64,000 bases of DNA from Chryseobacterium soli (GCF_000737705.1 NZ_JPRH01000008.1:186001-250000); one strand, 5' to 3'. Counted from the first letter of the stretch, positions 18,426 to 27,917 are shown. Numbers and translations: made by a program. The notes: generated from the sequence alone by a model not told the origin.

Positions 18426-19655
18426 TTAAAATGTTTTAATCAATTTCGTTATTAATTCTCTGTTTGTTTTACTAACTCCAAAATCTTTTGATAGATTTGA
18501 CCATTTACTAATTGCAGAAGCTGTTTGCTGAATAACATTCTCTATAAATTCTTTTGATAGTTTGGCTTCACTTCCTAACTTAGTCAAATGTTTGAAGGTT
18601 ATATTTCTCCCTTCTCCCATTACCATAGTACTTTGTTCTCCACCTGGTCCAGATGAGAATGTAAGGTCGTAAGCGGGCGATAATTTCCATTCACCAAATT
18701 CATTCATCAAAAACGAAAAATTCTTACCATGGTCGTCTCTATTATGCGCCATAACATTGAAAACTGCTAACCGAAACATTTTTTCTACCTCTCGAATATC
18801 TTTGGTTAAAAAACCCGTCAATGATAATAAATCTTCATAATCAAGAGACGGAAATCTAAAATTACTGTGAACAAGTCCACTCACTGTATGCATATGAAGA
18901 CGCTTATTTTCTTCTCTATCAAAACGTTTAACGGCAAAATAGCCATTCCCTTTCCGGGACGGAAACAAATGGACTTCAGGCATTTTAATTCCAGCATCTA
19001 CAGCCATTAAGGCGTAAACGTATTCTATTGCGCCCGCATCTTTGCCATCTAACGAATTTGGAAATTTCACCATCCAAGGTTCAAAACCATCGGCTAACAA
19101 ATTCGCTCCGTAGGAAATATTTTTTCTTTCTGCATCAACGCCAATCAATGCTTTTGGCCGTGCTCCAGCAGAAGATCCGTTCAAAGCCAAAAGTTCTGCA
19201 ATCACTTCTTCCGAATCACCTTGCAAAACGTTTTCTGTTTGAGTTGCCAACACATCCAAATCAATCATTTCATTACTACTATCTGGACTTTGATCCGGTT
19301 CATAAATCAATGCGCCCATACCATGCAATCCAACATACGCTAAACGATCAAGTGGAGAAATATCTGATGGAGAAATTCCTTCCGACCGAAGCATACGGTC
19401 AAAAAGCAATCTTCCCCAACCGTCAGGTAAACTATCATTGAAAACACCAGCCAAACCTTCAAATGGATCTCTTGGAAGCTCTATCACGCCTCGTTGCAAA
19501 AGAAGTCTTATAGGTGAAATCTCTAAATTGCTTTGAAGAAATTCTTCATCATATTGAAAATAGATGATACCATCACGAAGAGCCAAACGTCCAACTGGTT
19601 GGATTCGAGAACCGAAATTCAGTCCTACTTTTATTTCTTTGATAGATATTTTCAT
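18426..19655 (-). CDS. hipA: HipA-family serine/threonine kinase toxin
   Basis: The 409-residue protein is a full-length HipA. The N-terminal domain contains FNDSLPDGWGRLLFDR (about 72-87). The autophosphorylation loop is GSSAGARPK (160-168). The ATP-binding Lys is Lys197 in WMVKFPN, the catalytic loop is NRDDHGKNFS (Asp307, Asn312), and the metal Asp is Asp330 in SPAYDLTFS. HipA kinases phosphorylate aminoacyl-tRNA synthetases (GltX in E. coli) and cause dormancy. Its ATG overlaps the stop of the HTH gene by 4 bases. No disabling change is seen. Confidence 0.92.
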   Translation of the reverse strand: MKISIKEIKVGLNFGSRIQPVGRLALRDGIIYFQYDEEFLQSNLEISPIRLLLQRGVIELPRDPFEGLAGVFNDSLPDGWGRLLFDRMLRSEGISPSDISPLDRLAYVGLHGMGALIYEPDQSPDSSNEMIDLDVLATQTENVLQGDSEEVIAELLALNGSSAGARPKALIGVDAERKNISYGANLLADGFEPWMVKFPNSLDGKDAGAIEYVYALMAVDAGIKMPEVHLFPSRKGNGYFAVKRFDREENKRLHMHTVSGLVHSNFRFPSLDYEDLLSLTGFLTKDIREVEKMFRLAVFNVMAHNRDDHGKNFSFLMNEFGEWKLSPAYDLTFSSGPGGEQSTMVMGEGRNITFKHLTKLGSEAKLSKEFIENVIQQTASAISKWSNLSKDFGVSKTNRELITKLIKTF

Positions 19656-19957
19656 TTTCTGCTTCCTCGTTTTTTAATGGGTTTTTCCTCTGATTTTAGT
19701 ACATCATCAATAGATTTAAAACTCTGCTCCTTCGGTTTTAACACATCAACCATTTCTTCTAATCCACCAACAACTGAAAGCAATTTTAAAAATGAATCCA
19801 AAGAAATCAAGCCTTTTTGCTCAAATTTTCTCAGAGTTGGTAAAGGAACACCTGATCTTTCAGCCAAACCTTCCTGTGTTAGATTCATTTGCAATCGTCT
19901 TTCCCTGATATTATCAATCAGCTTTTTTTGAACTTTGGAAAAAGAAATAAATAACAT
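19652..19957 (-). CDS. hipB: HipB-like HTH antitoxin
   Basis: The 101-residue protein has an Xre-type HTH at about 15-70 (LTQEGLAERSGVPLPTLRKF) and a basic tail (KPIKKRGSRK). It is first in the operon and overlaps hipA by 4 bases. HipB proteins neutralise HipA and repress the operon. The upstream region has a perfect palindrome AATAATATTATT (19991-20002) beside the promoter box, a plausible operator. Confidence 0.88.
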   Translation of the reverse strand: MLFISFSKVQKKLIDNIRERRLQMNLTQEGLAERSGVPLPTLRKFEQKGLISLDSFLKLLSVVGGLEEMVDVLKPKEQSFKSIDDVLKSEEKPIKKRGSRK

Positions 19958-20008
19958 AATGGTAGTATTTAATGTTATAATATATCGATAAATAATATTA
20001 TTGTATTA

Positions 20009-20016
20009 CAAATATA
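20009..20016 (-). promoter_or_regulatory. hipBA promoter box (TATATTTG) with adjacent palindrome
   Basis: On the minus strand TATATTTG fits TAnnTTTG and the expected start is near 20002. The 12-bp palindrome AATAATATTATT at 19991-20002 covers that start, as expected for autorepression. Confidence 0.5.
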
Positions 20017-20261
20017 CTAAATTTGTTTTTCCAACTGACGTATCGTTCAATTATTTCTTCTGTTCGGCATTACAATTCTGTTTTATTTTGACTATCAACA
20101 CTTAATATAGTTTATTGAATCCAATTCAATTATGCATACAGCGTATGCACATTCTCAAATGTTTTATAAAAACTGGCGATACAAGTAATTTGATCTTTTC
20201 AACAAACCACTTCCAAACTCAAGTTGTAGTTGTTCTGAAAGATATCTGATAAAAACATACC

Positions 20262-20512
20262 TTAGTCTGATTGGTGTTTACCGCTTTGGGTACGACACAT
20301 TCATCGATAAAAACAAAAATTTCACCCTGTGTTTGTACAAGATGTTTTGTAATTCTTTAATGAATGCGTCAAAATTCGTTTCCGTTTTATTACCAAATTT
20401 GTGAATAAGTGAACAAACCAATCTTGGTCTTGATGAAGTTAAAAACTGTATTAACTCCTTTCCTGATCTTGTTTTGACGAGATCAGTTTCGCCAAAATCT
20501 ATTTTTTGTAGT
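20262..20512 (-). pseudogene. Remnant of type I restriction enzyme subunit HsdR
   Basis: Read on the minus strand, one frame gives KTRSGKELIQFLTSSRPRLV followed by CSLIHKFGNKTETNFDAFIK. A shifted frame then gives GEIFVFIDEC, and a third frame gives RRTQSGK. Together these are the DEAH-box helicase region of HsdR (FIDECHRTQSGK). At least two frameshifts and both missing ends show it is dead. A 28-codon frame (MKKIASEYIKIFPEFEEVFF and on, 20585 to about 20499) abuts it with no recognised relative. It suggests that a restriction locus once lay next to hipBA. Confidence 0.75.
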
Positions 20513-20592
20513 TTTCTATGTCATCAAAAAAGACTTCCTCAAATTCAGGGAAAATCTTTATATATTCTGAGGCGATTTTTTTCATTGTTTTT

Positions 20593-21385
20593 CTATTTTC
20601 TTAAAATTAAAATTTCATCTTCTTTTGTGAATTTTATATGCTCTATTGCATAAGGTTTGGGTTCTTTTTTTCTTTTGTTGCATAACGCTCCCACGTACGA
20701 AAATGTGTTGCAGTAAAAAATAATTTCACCATCTGCATTAAAGCCATATCTGTCTTCAATTTGTTCATCGCAACCCATATAGCAATCTGCATGGAAATAA
20801 AGGCGAAAGGTATAATCGTCGTTTATTTGCAGAAATTGCCCAAACTGATTTTCCAGATTTTCTTTGTCGTTTGATAAGGGTTTTAAATCGGCTTTTGTAA
20901 ATGTTTTCAAATCCAATATTTCATCGCTTTTCCATTTTCCTATAATTTCTGGATGTTGGTAATTTTTGTAAGCAAAAGCATCATAAGTACGAAACATAAA
21001 AAACCTGCTTTACTATACATTGCTATTGATTCATAGTATTTTTGTCCTTCTTTTTGGCGGGAAAATAATATGTAATGATAGCTTCCGTGATCCAAACTTT
21101 TTAAAACATTAACGTGATCATTTTTCCAATCATAGCAACCTTTCACACCGGCTATCAAGATCTCTTCATCAGTATTTTGTTTTCCGATTGCCACCCAAAT
21201 TCCGTTTCCGAACGTCATACTCTTTTCGGATGCAGAGATGAAGTCTTCGATAATTTTTTGCCTGTCTTTGTCCAATTGTTGCATAATTCTTCCTGTTCCG
21301 CATTCCACGGTTTTCTTATGCTGCCGTTTTGTGCAAAGCAAAATATGGGGGAAAACATAAGGAGATAATGTATTATTTTTTTCAT
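20593..21385 (-). pseudogene. Frameshifted paralogue of the 22527-23774 exported protein
   Basis: A signal peptide MKKIIHYLLMFSPIFCFAQ starts at 21385. The frame shifts near 21320, continues as TVECGTGRIMQQLDKDRQKI and GNGIWVAIGKQNTDEEIL, then shifts again near 20990 into FAYKNYQHPEIIGKW and ends at 20593. The same blocks occur in one frame in the intact protein at 22527-23774 (PVECGTGRI, GNGIWMTIGKQNTDEDIL, YYKNYYNPEVLGKW). It also lacks the first ~190 residues of that protein. Sequencing errors could mimic this, but two shifts plus the truncation favour real decay. Confidence 0.75.
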
Positions 21386-21394
21386 GATTTAAAA

Positions 21395-21676
21395 TTATTT
21401 TTTCCAGAAAAGCTTATTATAACAAAAACCAAAAAGCATAAGCAAAACAGGAGAAAACACCAATATAAAACACTGGAAAAATCCTCCTTCCCATGAATAA
21501 AATATATTAGCTTCAATCATAAACAATAAAATCCCTCCCAAAATATATCCGAAAGATTTTGTATCGGTTATTTTCAGTTGTTTTTTACGCGCTTCTTTAC
21601 GTGCACGAATACAATGGTACAGGAAAATAAAAAAAGAAAATCCAAACAATACCATTACGATAATTAAGAAATACAT
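21395..21676 (-). CDS. Small membrane protein, three predicted helices
   Basis: The start at MYFLIIVMVL (21676) gives 93 residues; a GTG at 21703 would add nine. Helices lie at about 1-22, 41-58 and 65-85, separated by a basic segment RARKEARKKQLK. No family is recognised. It belongs to the minus-strand cluster of exported and membrane proteins at 20.6-34.2 kb. Confidence 0.55.
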   Translation of the reverse strand: MYFLIIVMVLFGFSFFIFLYHCIRARKEARKKQLKITDTKSFGYILGGILLFMIEANIFYSWEGGFFQCFILVFSPVLLMLFGFCYNKLFWKK

Positions 21677-21705
21677 GAGTTTTTCAAGACCAGCTCCTTC
21701 CACAA

Positions 21706-22530
21706 TTACTTATTTTTAATCTTTTCATATACAAAAACTTTATAGAAGCCATCTTTAGATTTAAAACTATAGGTACCCCATCCTTTGTAAGGAAAGGCAT
21801 CATCAAACTGTTTGGTTTTGTAAAATCTGCCTGTAAATGTTGCTGGTTTTCCATTGTCCAATTGCTCATTTACATCTTTTGGAAAATCCCAGATGGTTAT
21901 GTTTTGAGTATCTAAAAAGAAGCAATAGTCAACCAAATCATCCTGATTTTTATGCTTCTGGTAATCTTTTGCAAGGATAAAGTTTGGACGGTCTGTCGTA
22001 GCCCATTGTATATAATTCACAACAATGGTTTCAGAGGTTTTGCTTATTAGTTTGCAATTTTTAAAGCGTTTATTTTCAGGTAGATAGTATTTATTTTTGG
22101 CTTCATCGTAACCAAAATGCTTAATAAACAGTTTCGGATCTGGATCATAAAGAGGAGTCCTTATTCTTACAGTTGTATCAAGAAAGTATACACGATTTTT
22201 ATCCACAGCATAGCAAGTTCCTTCCAGTTCTTTGTAAGTAGAGATATCTATAACGGAAGAATAAGTAAGCATAACGGACTTTCCGGGCTCTTCTACAGAA
22301 AGTTGGTCGGTATAAAAGCTATGGTGTTTTTTATCCTCAGGATCATAATACACTATTTTTTCTACAATTGTTTTTTTGTTTTGGAAATCACTTTCATAAA
22401 GATTATATTTCAGATGCGTTAGTTTTCCCCAGTTTCTGGATGATGTGTCTATCGGGTTTTCTTTGGTGCCTTTATTACAACTTATCATTAAAAAAAGACC
22501 AATTAAATACAAAATTTTCAAGCGTTTCAT
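21706..22530 (-). CDS. Putative lipoprotein of unknown function
   Basis: The 274-residue protein has a lipoprotein signal (MKRLKILYLIGLFLMISC, lipidated Cys18). The mature part is beta-rich with many Tyr/Asp/Lys, ending YKVFVYEKIKNK. Its ATG overlaps the stop of the upstream paralogue-family gene by 4 bases (22527-22530), so the two are translated together. No domain is recognised. Confidence 0.7.
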   Translation of the reverse strand: MKRLKILYLIGLFLMISCNKGTKENPIDTSSRNWGKLTHLKYNLYESDFQNKKTIVEKIVYYDPEDKKHHSFYTDQLSVEEPGKSVMLTYSSVIDISTYKELEGTCYAVDKNRVYFLDTTVRIRTPLYDPDPKLFIKHFGYDEAKNKYYLPENKRFKNCKLISKTSETIVVNYIQWATTDRPNFILAKDYQKHKNQDDLVDYCFFLDTQNITIWDFPKDVNEQLDNGKPATFTGRFYKTKQFDDAFPYKGWGTYSFKSKDGFYKVFVYEKIKNK

Positions 22531-23774
22531 TTTTTTATTTTTTTCAAAGTTAAAACCCCGTTTTCTTTTTTAAATATAAAAGGCCCTGAAGTAAAAGATT
22601 TGCCTTCTTTCTTTTTACCTAAATACTGAATATCATAACAGTAGAAGTTGATGCCTTTTTCATCAAAATAATATCTTCCTTTGATTCTTTCATAAGCAGG
22701 GCAATCGCCTTTGTCGTACATTTCAAAAGAGTAATCTTCTTTTATTTCCAAAAAATATCCGTAGTCATAATCATTTACAAGAGGTTTTAAAATCAAGGTT
22801 TCATTCTTTTTTCGTGAAAATGCTTCACTCATTATCCATTTTCCCAGAACTTCGGGATTGTAGTAATTTTTGTAGTAAAAAGGATCAAAGTCTCCCCGAA
22901 AGCTGAAAATGACTTTGTCATAAAGTGCCATCCTAAGATCAGCTTTTTGTCCTTCTTTTTGGGTAGAAAACAGGATATAATGATAATCTCCGTGATCCAT
23001 ACTTTTTAAAATTTGTATATTTTCATGTGGTGAAGAACTGTCTTTAAAACCTGCTTTTAAAATATCTTCATCGGTATTTTGTTTTCCTATTGTCATCCAA
23101 ATTCCGTTACCAAACATCATATTTTTTTTGGAGGCAGCAATAAAATCTTCGATGGTTTTTTTGTATTGTTCTTGCTGCATTTGTATAATTCTTCCTGTAC
23201 CACATTCTACAGGTTTTTTGTTAATATCCTCATTCGTTGCTTTTTCCATTGGAATAACAAAGTAGCCACCAGAAGCACCTGAGATATAAAATGGTGTTGC
23301 TAAAAAATAGTGTGTTGCTAGTAAATCTTCTTTTGAAGGCGTTATTTTGGTAGTGTGGCTCAACAAGTCCCTCAATACGTCAATATTTTCTACATCTTTT
23401 TCTGTAAGATTGTTTTGCATTAAAAGTACTCCTTCTCCAAGTTTTATAACAGGGCAATCTGATTTTAGTAATTCTTTTTGAAAACTACTTTCTTCGGCAT
23501 CTGCAAAGCGTAGTTCGTTTTGTTTTAATATTATTTGTAGTACCTTGTTTGCATCTTCTGTGCTATGCATCTTTGTAAATATTTGATCTTGCTGTGTATT
23601 TTTAATTATTTCGTTGTACAGGGCAACCGTATTGCTGTCCGACAAATAATTGAGGTGCAACGTGAGTATTGCTTCTTTTTCATCCGACAAGCAATGCGAA
23701 ATGCTATCTTGCGTTTGGGCGTAACTATTTGAAAATATTGCAAATAGCATAAATGCAAGATGTGTTTTTTTCAT
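22527..23774 (-). CDS. Exported protein of unknown function, intact family member
   Basis: The 415-residue protein has a signal peptide ending SNSYAQ. The C-terminal half (from about 195) contains PVECGTGRI, GNGIWMTIGKQNTDEDIL, HGDYHYILFSTQKEGQK and a lipocalin-like end (VLGKWIMSEAF, IKGRYYFDEKGINFYCY). A decayed copy of that half lies at 20593-21385. It is coupled to the lipoprotein gene downstream. The function is unknown. Confidence 0.72.
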   Translation of the reverse strand: MKKTHLAFMLFAIFSNSYAQTQDSISHCLSDEKEAILTLHLNYLSDSNTVALYNEIIKNTQQDQIFTKMHSTEDANKVLQIILKQNELRFADAEESSFQKELLKSDCPVIKLGEGVLLMQNNLTEKDVENIDVLRDLLSHTTKITPSKEDLLATHYFLATPFYISGASGGYFVIPMEKATNEDINKKPVECGTGRIIQMQQEQYKKTIEDFIAASKKNMMFGNGIWMTIGKQNTDEDILKAGFKDSSSPHENIQILKSMDHGDYHYILFSTQKEGQKADLRMALYDKVIFSFRGDFDPFYYKNYYNPEVLGKWIMSEAFSRKKNETLILKPLVNDYDYGYFLEIKEDYSFEMYDKGDCPAYERIKGRYYFDEKGINFYCYDIQYLGKKKEGKSFTSGPFIFKKENGVLTLKKIKK

Positions 23775-23793
23775 TGTTTTTTTTAATAATTAT

Positions 23794-23880
23794 TCATTTT
23801 ATGATAGGAAACGTAAGTCTTATTTCTTTGCTTTTTTAGTTGATTCTAGAGAAAGAAGCACTTAAAAAGGGGGGCTTCAT
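23794..23880 (-). pseudogene. Remnant of a short peptide gene
   Basis: From an ATG at 23880 one frame gives MKPPFLSASFSLESTKKAKK and stops. The neighbouring frame then reads KEIRLTFPIIK and stops at 23794. The intact small gene at 30807-30947 ends ESTIKSKEIRMTFPIINKK, so this is probably a frameshifted copy of it. Confidence 0.45.
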
Positions 23881-23890
23881 CTTTGGTTGT

Positions 23891-24307
23891 TTAGTTCTTA
23901 TAACTCAAATTCATATTTCCAAAGTTTAATTTGGCATCATAACTCCCAAAAACACTTCCCCAATGGTAATTTTTGCTTTTCATTTGCGTTTTCTTGGGAT
24001 TGCTGAATTGCTTTAACAGTTTTATTTCTTTCCAAACAGATAATTCTAAAATTTGCTTTCCGTTTTTGAATTGTATAAAAACCATACTCAACTTTCCGAA
24101 ATTAAAGTGGAAAGAAAGTTGGTAAAAATTACCCACAATTTCTTTGTTAAAAAAAGCAAGATTTTGTATGCCCATTTCTAAATTTTCAAAAAATTGATCA
24201 AAAGTTTCTTCCATTTCCCGGATGTCTTCCAATGTGGTTTTTGCAGATATATAGTACTGATTACCAAAGTGTAATTCGCCGTTTTCGGTATTGATGAGAT
24301 TTTGCAT
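23891..24307 (-). CDS. Hypothetical cytosolic protein
   Basis: I start at MQNLINTENGELHFGNQYYI (24307), giving 138 residues; the frame is open to 24346 but that would run into the preceding gene. The product has no signal. It is rich in Phe/Asn with alternating strands (QLSFHFNFGKLSMVFIQFKN). Its ending, WGSVFGSYDAKLNFGNMNLSY, is characteristic. No family recognised. Confidence 0.6.
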   Translation of the reverse strand: MQNLINTENGELHFGNQYYISAKTTLEDIREMEETFDQFFENLEMGIQNLAFFNKEIVGNFYQLSFHFNFGKLSMVFIQFKNGKQILELSVWKEIKLLKQFSNPKKTQMKSKNYHWGSVFGSYDAKLNFGNMNLSYKN

Positions 24308-24326
24308 TGTATTTTTAATTTTCAAA

Positions 24327-24893
24327 TCACTTGTCTTTAAAAACAAATTTCTCCAAAAAAACTGTCGGGAAAATAATAAGTAAACTAATCAAAAGCGAAA
24401 ATGGTGGTGTTAGTAACGTCTTCCAATAACTTTGTTTTAAGATAAGAACATCTTTGTTATTCTGTTTACGATAGAGTTTATAACAAACTAAAGGAACAGC
24501 ATAATATCGATTGTCGCGGCTTATCGTATCCTGTATAGGAAAAGAATTTTCTCCCAAAAATTTTCCATCTTTAGAGTAATAGTAAGTTAACCGGTCAGAA
24601 AATTCTGATGGGTGTGCAATAGCCAGCTCATCGTTTTGGGTAAGGTATAATTTCTCTTCTCCTTTGTATCCTTTTACCGGGAAACTGGTGATAAATTTCC
24701 CAAAGGTATCATACACATTTACCGCACTATAAAAACGTCCATATATATATATGTTTTTGCTGTCGGCAACAAAAGACCGAGCATCAGAAAGTACAAATTC
24801 TTCTCCTTTTTTAAAAAAATGAGGAACAAGAAACCAGCTTATTGCCCCGTAAATAAATAATACGATAGCAAAGAAATGTATAATTTTTTTCAT
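24327..24893 (-). CDS. Membrane-anchored protein with periplasmic loop
   Basis: The 188-residue protein has a membrane helix at each end (about 5-25 and 155-180). The segment between them has beta-propeller-like strands (VADSKNIYIYGRFYSAVNVY, KGEEKLYLTQNDELAIAHPS). The topology suggests a periplasmic domain with both termini inside. No family is recognised. Confidence 0.62.
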   Translation of the reverse strand: MKKIIHFFAIVLFIYGAISWFLVPHFFKKGEEFVLSDARSFVADSKNIYIYGRFYSAVNVYDTFGKFITSFPVKGYKGEEKLYLTQNDELAIAHPSEFSDRLTYYYSKDGKFLGENSFPIQDTISRDNRYYAVPLVCYKLYRKQNNKDVLILKQSYWKTLLTPPFSLLISLLIIFPTVFLEKFVFKDK

Positions 24894-24934
24894 TCGATTT
24901 TATTATTGAATGTTATTTTTTCAAAACAATTTTA

Positions 24935-25708
24935 TTATTGCCAATACGGAAGTAAACTTCCGGTTTTTTCATCTAACAGAAATATTTTTGCACAATCTTT
25001 ATCTGTATAAATAGTCTTCAGTGTGCTTATTTGTCCACGATACAGATAGTTGTAATCTATTTTCATATAGGGTTCATTTTTTATGAATTCATCGGAAATG
25101 GCTATCATCAAATTTCCGACAGATTCGTCGGCTTTTTCAGCTTCTTCTATTGAAGATAAAAAATCGTTGTCTGTAGAGGTCGCCAAAAAGTATAATGCAA
25201 CATCATCAATTTGTTGCAGGTCTTCTTTGGAAATATCTTCTTTTATTTGGTTGTCGATTTCAATTTTTTCAGGATGCTTTTGTTTATAGACAGTTAGTTT
25301 GCCGTTTTTTATTTTTTCGGCATTCAGAAGCACTTCCGATTGGTAGGAATCTTCTCCATCAGGAGGAATTATAGTGTCCTTTTTCCATCGTATGCGAATT
25401 AAATCTCCTCTTTTGAAAGGGATTTTATCGGCTTCGTATGGGAATTTATCACCTACAAAAAAACTGAGGATTTTTTTATCTTTTTCTACAAAAACAATTG
25501 GAAAATCTCCGGGCGTGTTGATGCACAAAAAAGTTACAAGGTCTTCGTAGATTTTGTCTGTGTTATTTTTTGTAGTGGAAAGCAGTTCGCGTTTTGTACT
25601 CTTGTTTGGTTTAGCCATTTTTTCAGCCCCAACAGTGGTTGCAGGCTTTTGTTTACACGAAATAATCACTAATAAAAGGAGTATAAAAGATAGTTTTGGG
25701 TATTTCAT
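24935..25708 (-). CDS. Putative lipoprotein
   Basis: The 257-residue protein begins with a lipoprotein signal (MKYPKLSFILLLLVIISC). The mature part is acidic with an OB-like stretch (FKRGDLIRIRWKKDTIIPPD) and a helical segment near 170-200 (KEDLQQIDDVALYFLATSTD). It stands singly in the exported-protein cluster. The function is unknown. Confidence 0.7.
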   Translation of the reverse strand: MKYPKLSFILLLLVIISCKQKPATTVGAEKMAKPNKSTKRELLSTTKNNTDKIYEDLVTFLCINTPGDFPIVFVEKDKKILSFFVGDKFPYEADKIPFKRGDLIRIRWKKDTIIPPDGEDSYQSEVLLNAEKIKNGKLTVYKQKHPEKIEIDNQIKEDISKEDLQQIDDVALYFLATSTDNDFLSSIEEAEKADESVGNLMIAISDEFIKNEPYMKIDYNYLYRGQISTLKTIYTDKDCAKIFLLDEKTGSLLPYWQ

Positions 25709-25781
25709 TTTATATTGATGTTAAAAAAAAGGTATTTATATATCACACATATTCTATTTATAATTTTATATTTAAAAAAAT

Positions 25782-26462
25782 CTAAAAACCATAGGTAATA
25801 AATCGTTCTTTGTAAACGCCGTTTTCAATTTTCCATATTACTTCATAACCTCCTGCTCCATCACCGTTTGAAGATTGAATGTACAGTGAGCTTGTTTTTA
25901 CATCGTAATTTACTCCGGAATAGTCCAGATTGGGTTCGTATAAATTTTGTAAGGCAGATGCAGGAAGAACTATAGATTTACCATCAATTTTTATCTCTAT
26001 CGATTGATATTCTGTTTTAGGCATTCCGCCATCATTTCCCCAGTATTTTTTGCCATCGATTGATTTTAAAATATTTTCCGAGATGTACGTGAGCCTGTGT
26101 TTTGTTTCATCAAAGGTTTTTTGGGTAATAGAAATTTTGATATTGCCTTTACCAAATCTGGCACTATTTTGATTTTTCAAAAGTAGCGGGATTTTTGAAA
26201 AATCAGTAATGAAAACATATCTGTCTTTGTAGATATAGCCATTTAGTTTGGTGTCCTTATAATCAATACTTGTCCAGTTGCTTTCCGGAGCTTCAAAACA
26301 ATAAATGAGCTGTCCGTTTTGCAGTTTGCTAATAATTTTGCTGTCTTTTTTGCCATTTTCTCTTACGTTTGTATAGCCGTCTTTGTCAGCAATCACGGCA
26401 AATTGCCCAAAAGTAAAGCCAGAAAAAAGGGCAAGAATAGTAGATATAAATTTATTTTTCAT
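25782..26462 (-). CDS. Exported protein with bacterial SH3-like domain
   Basis: The 226-residue protein has a signal peptide ending FTFGQ. An SH3b-like domain follows at about 20-85 (VIADKDGYTNVRENGKKDSK, then NWTSIDYKDTKLNGYIYKDR), of the kind that binds peptidoglycan or other wall ligands. The C-terminal half is beta-rich without a catalytic motif. It lies in the minus-strand exported cluster. Confidence 0.72.
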   Translation of the reverse strand: MKNKFISTILALFSGFTFGQFAVIADKDGYTNVRENGKKDSKIISKLQNGQLIYCFEAPESNWTSIDYKDTKLNGYIYKDRYVFITDFSKIPLLLKNQNSARFGKGNIKISITQKTFDETKHRLTYISENILKSIDGKKYWGNDGGMPKTEYQSIEIKIDGKSIVLPASALQNLYEPNLDYSGVNYDVKTSSLYIQSSNGDGAGGYEVIWKIENGVYKERFITYGF

Positions 26463-26521
26463 TTTACATTTGTTTTGATGGTGGTTATTTATAATTATTA
26501 TGATGGAGTATTAATTTTCTC

Positions 26522-26965
26522 TTACTCCTTATTTTTTTGTTGCCACATAAATTGATATCCGCTCTGTGTTTCTTTGTAATTAAAATTTCGTTTTATCTTA
26601 AATAGAATGTTTGGGTTTGAAAATAATATGATTCCGTAAAACAGTATTGTCAATATAGCGAGTCCATATAATCCAAATTTCAGATATTTTTTCACCTTTA
26701 TTGGTTTCAAATAGTTGTCCGTCAATAGTATTACAGTGAAACAGATAATGGAGTAAATAAAAAAATCAAAAACCAGTTCTGTTACAAATATCTGTAAGGA
26801 AAATGAAGTAAACCAACCACCGCAGATAAATGGCAAAGGAAAACCATATATAAAATCAGAAGGTCCGTCTTCAATATATACATAATGCCATTTTGTAATT
26901 GTACCAAAGAGAATTATTGTTATTGGCAGAACAAATGTCAATATGAGTTTCCTATTTTTTTTCAT
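26522..26965 (-). CDS. Integral membrane protein of unknown function
   Basis: The 147-residue protein has four probable helices (about 7-25, 40-60, 66-85, 98-118) and a short polar tail (NYKETQSGYQFMWQQKNKE). It resembles the membrane protein at 29217-29660 in size and layout, without obvious residue identity. Confidence 0.6.
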   Translation of the reverse strand: MKKNRKLILTFVLPITIILFGTITKWHYVYIEDGPSDFIYGFPLPFICGGWFTSFSLQIFVTELVFDFFIYSIICFTVILLTDNYLKPIKVKKYLKFGLYGLAILTILFYGIILFSNPNILFKIKRNFNYKETQSGYQFMWQQKNKE

Positions 26966-26983
26966 TTTAATCTATTAAAACAT

Positions 26984-27109
26984 TTATAAATCAGAATCAT
27001 TTTTTTCTAATTTTTCATTCAATAATTTCAATAATGTGTTGTGATATAAAAATGATGAAAAAACAAATCCTACTTCTAACACTTCCTCTTGTATTTTTTT
27101 TCCTGCCAT
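26984..27109 (-). CDS. Possible 41-residue peptide
   Basis: An ATG at 27109 opens MAGKKIQEEVLEVGFVFSSF and on to a stop at 26984; the frame stays open upstream to 27172. It sits between two genes of the cluster on the same strand. There is no homology or ribosome site to support it, so it may be chance. Confidence 0.25.
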   Translation of the reverse strand: MAGKKIQEEVLEVGFVFSSFLYHNTLLKLLNEKLEKNDSDL

Positions 27110-27168
27110 GATAGAGATAAAAAAGGAAGAAATAATTTCAGATTTTAACAAAAAACAAGAAACATTTA

Positions 27169-27912
27169 TCAATTATTGTAATTATGTGATAGGATTGCAC
27201 TATCTATATAATTGGCATTTTTTTCGTACCCCGAATCAATCTTGCGTTTCAAAATGGTATCATATTTTAGTCCTTCAAACAATTCATTGAAACAATCTTT
27301 TAAAGGTTTTTCCTTTCGTTCGCGAGTCATATAATCCAAATAAACAATTCTGGAATAAGCAGTTTGTCTTTTTAAATGTTTTTTCAGGATGACCTCGTCA
27401 AAATTTTTTCCTCTCAAAGCAACAAGTACGTTTCCATTGTTTGCGATCCCGATTAAAAATATAAGCTCTTCCTTATCTCCTTTTTGAGGATGAGAATAAT
27501 AAATCGGAATTGTTTTATGCGCTTTTTTCGCTTTTTTGAATATTTCCATCATTTTTTCTTTTGGAAGTTCAATTGTGTCCGAATACACCGCTTTTTCTCT
27601 ATACGAGACATAGCGGACAAATAGTTTTTCCGGAAGAAGCTGTGCTTCATCATCATTTCTGGAGGGTGAAGATTGTTGTCCCCAATCTGAATTAAAATTT
27701 TCCATATCATCGGACATTACATAATAAGAAGTATTATCAGGAAACAAAAATTCGACACTTTGTAAATATGCAGGATGATATTTCGGTGCAAAAACACTTG
27801 TTTCATAATAAAAACGCTCCCATTTTTTATAATGTATAACTTTAAAGGCAGTTGCAACCAGCAATGCTGAAATTACAAATACATATATCGTATTAAGAGT
27901 ATTGAGTTTCAT
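27169..27912 (-). CDS. DUF2931-like membrane-anchored protein
   Basis: The 247-residue protein has one N-terminal membrane helix (about 8-24). The body follows the DUF2931 pattern: FAPKYHPAYLQSVEFLFPDN, a WGQQ segment, LPEKLFVRYVSYREKAVYSD and LPKEKMMEIFKKAKK. DUF2931 proteins are common exported Bacteroidota proteins of unknown role. The call rests on remembered motif order. It supports the view that this cluster is accessory. Confidence 0.6.
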   Translation of the reverse strand: MKLNTLNTIYVFVISALLVATAFKVIHYKKWERFYYETSVFAPKYHPAYLQSVEFLFPDNTSYYVMSDDMENFNSDWGQQSSPSRNDDEAQLLPEKLFVRYVSYREKAVYSDTIELPKEKMMEIFKKAKKAHKTIPIYYSHPQKGDKEELIFLIGIANNGNVLVALRGKNFDEVILKKHLKRQTAYSRIVYLDYMTRERKEKPLKDCFNELFEGLKYDTILKRKIDSGYEKNANYIDSAILSHNYNN

Positions 27913-27917
27913 GTTTT

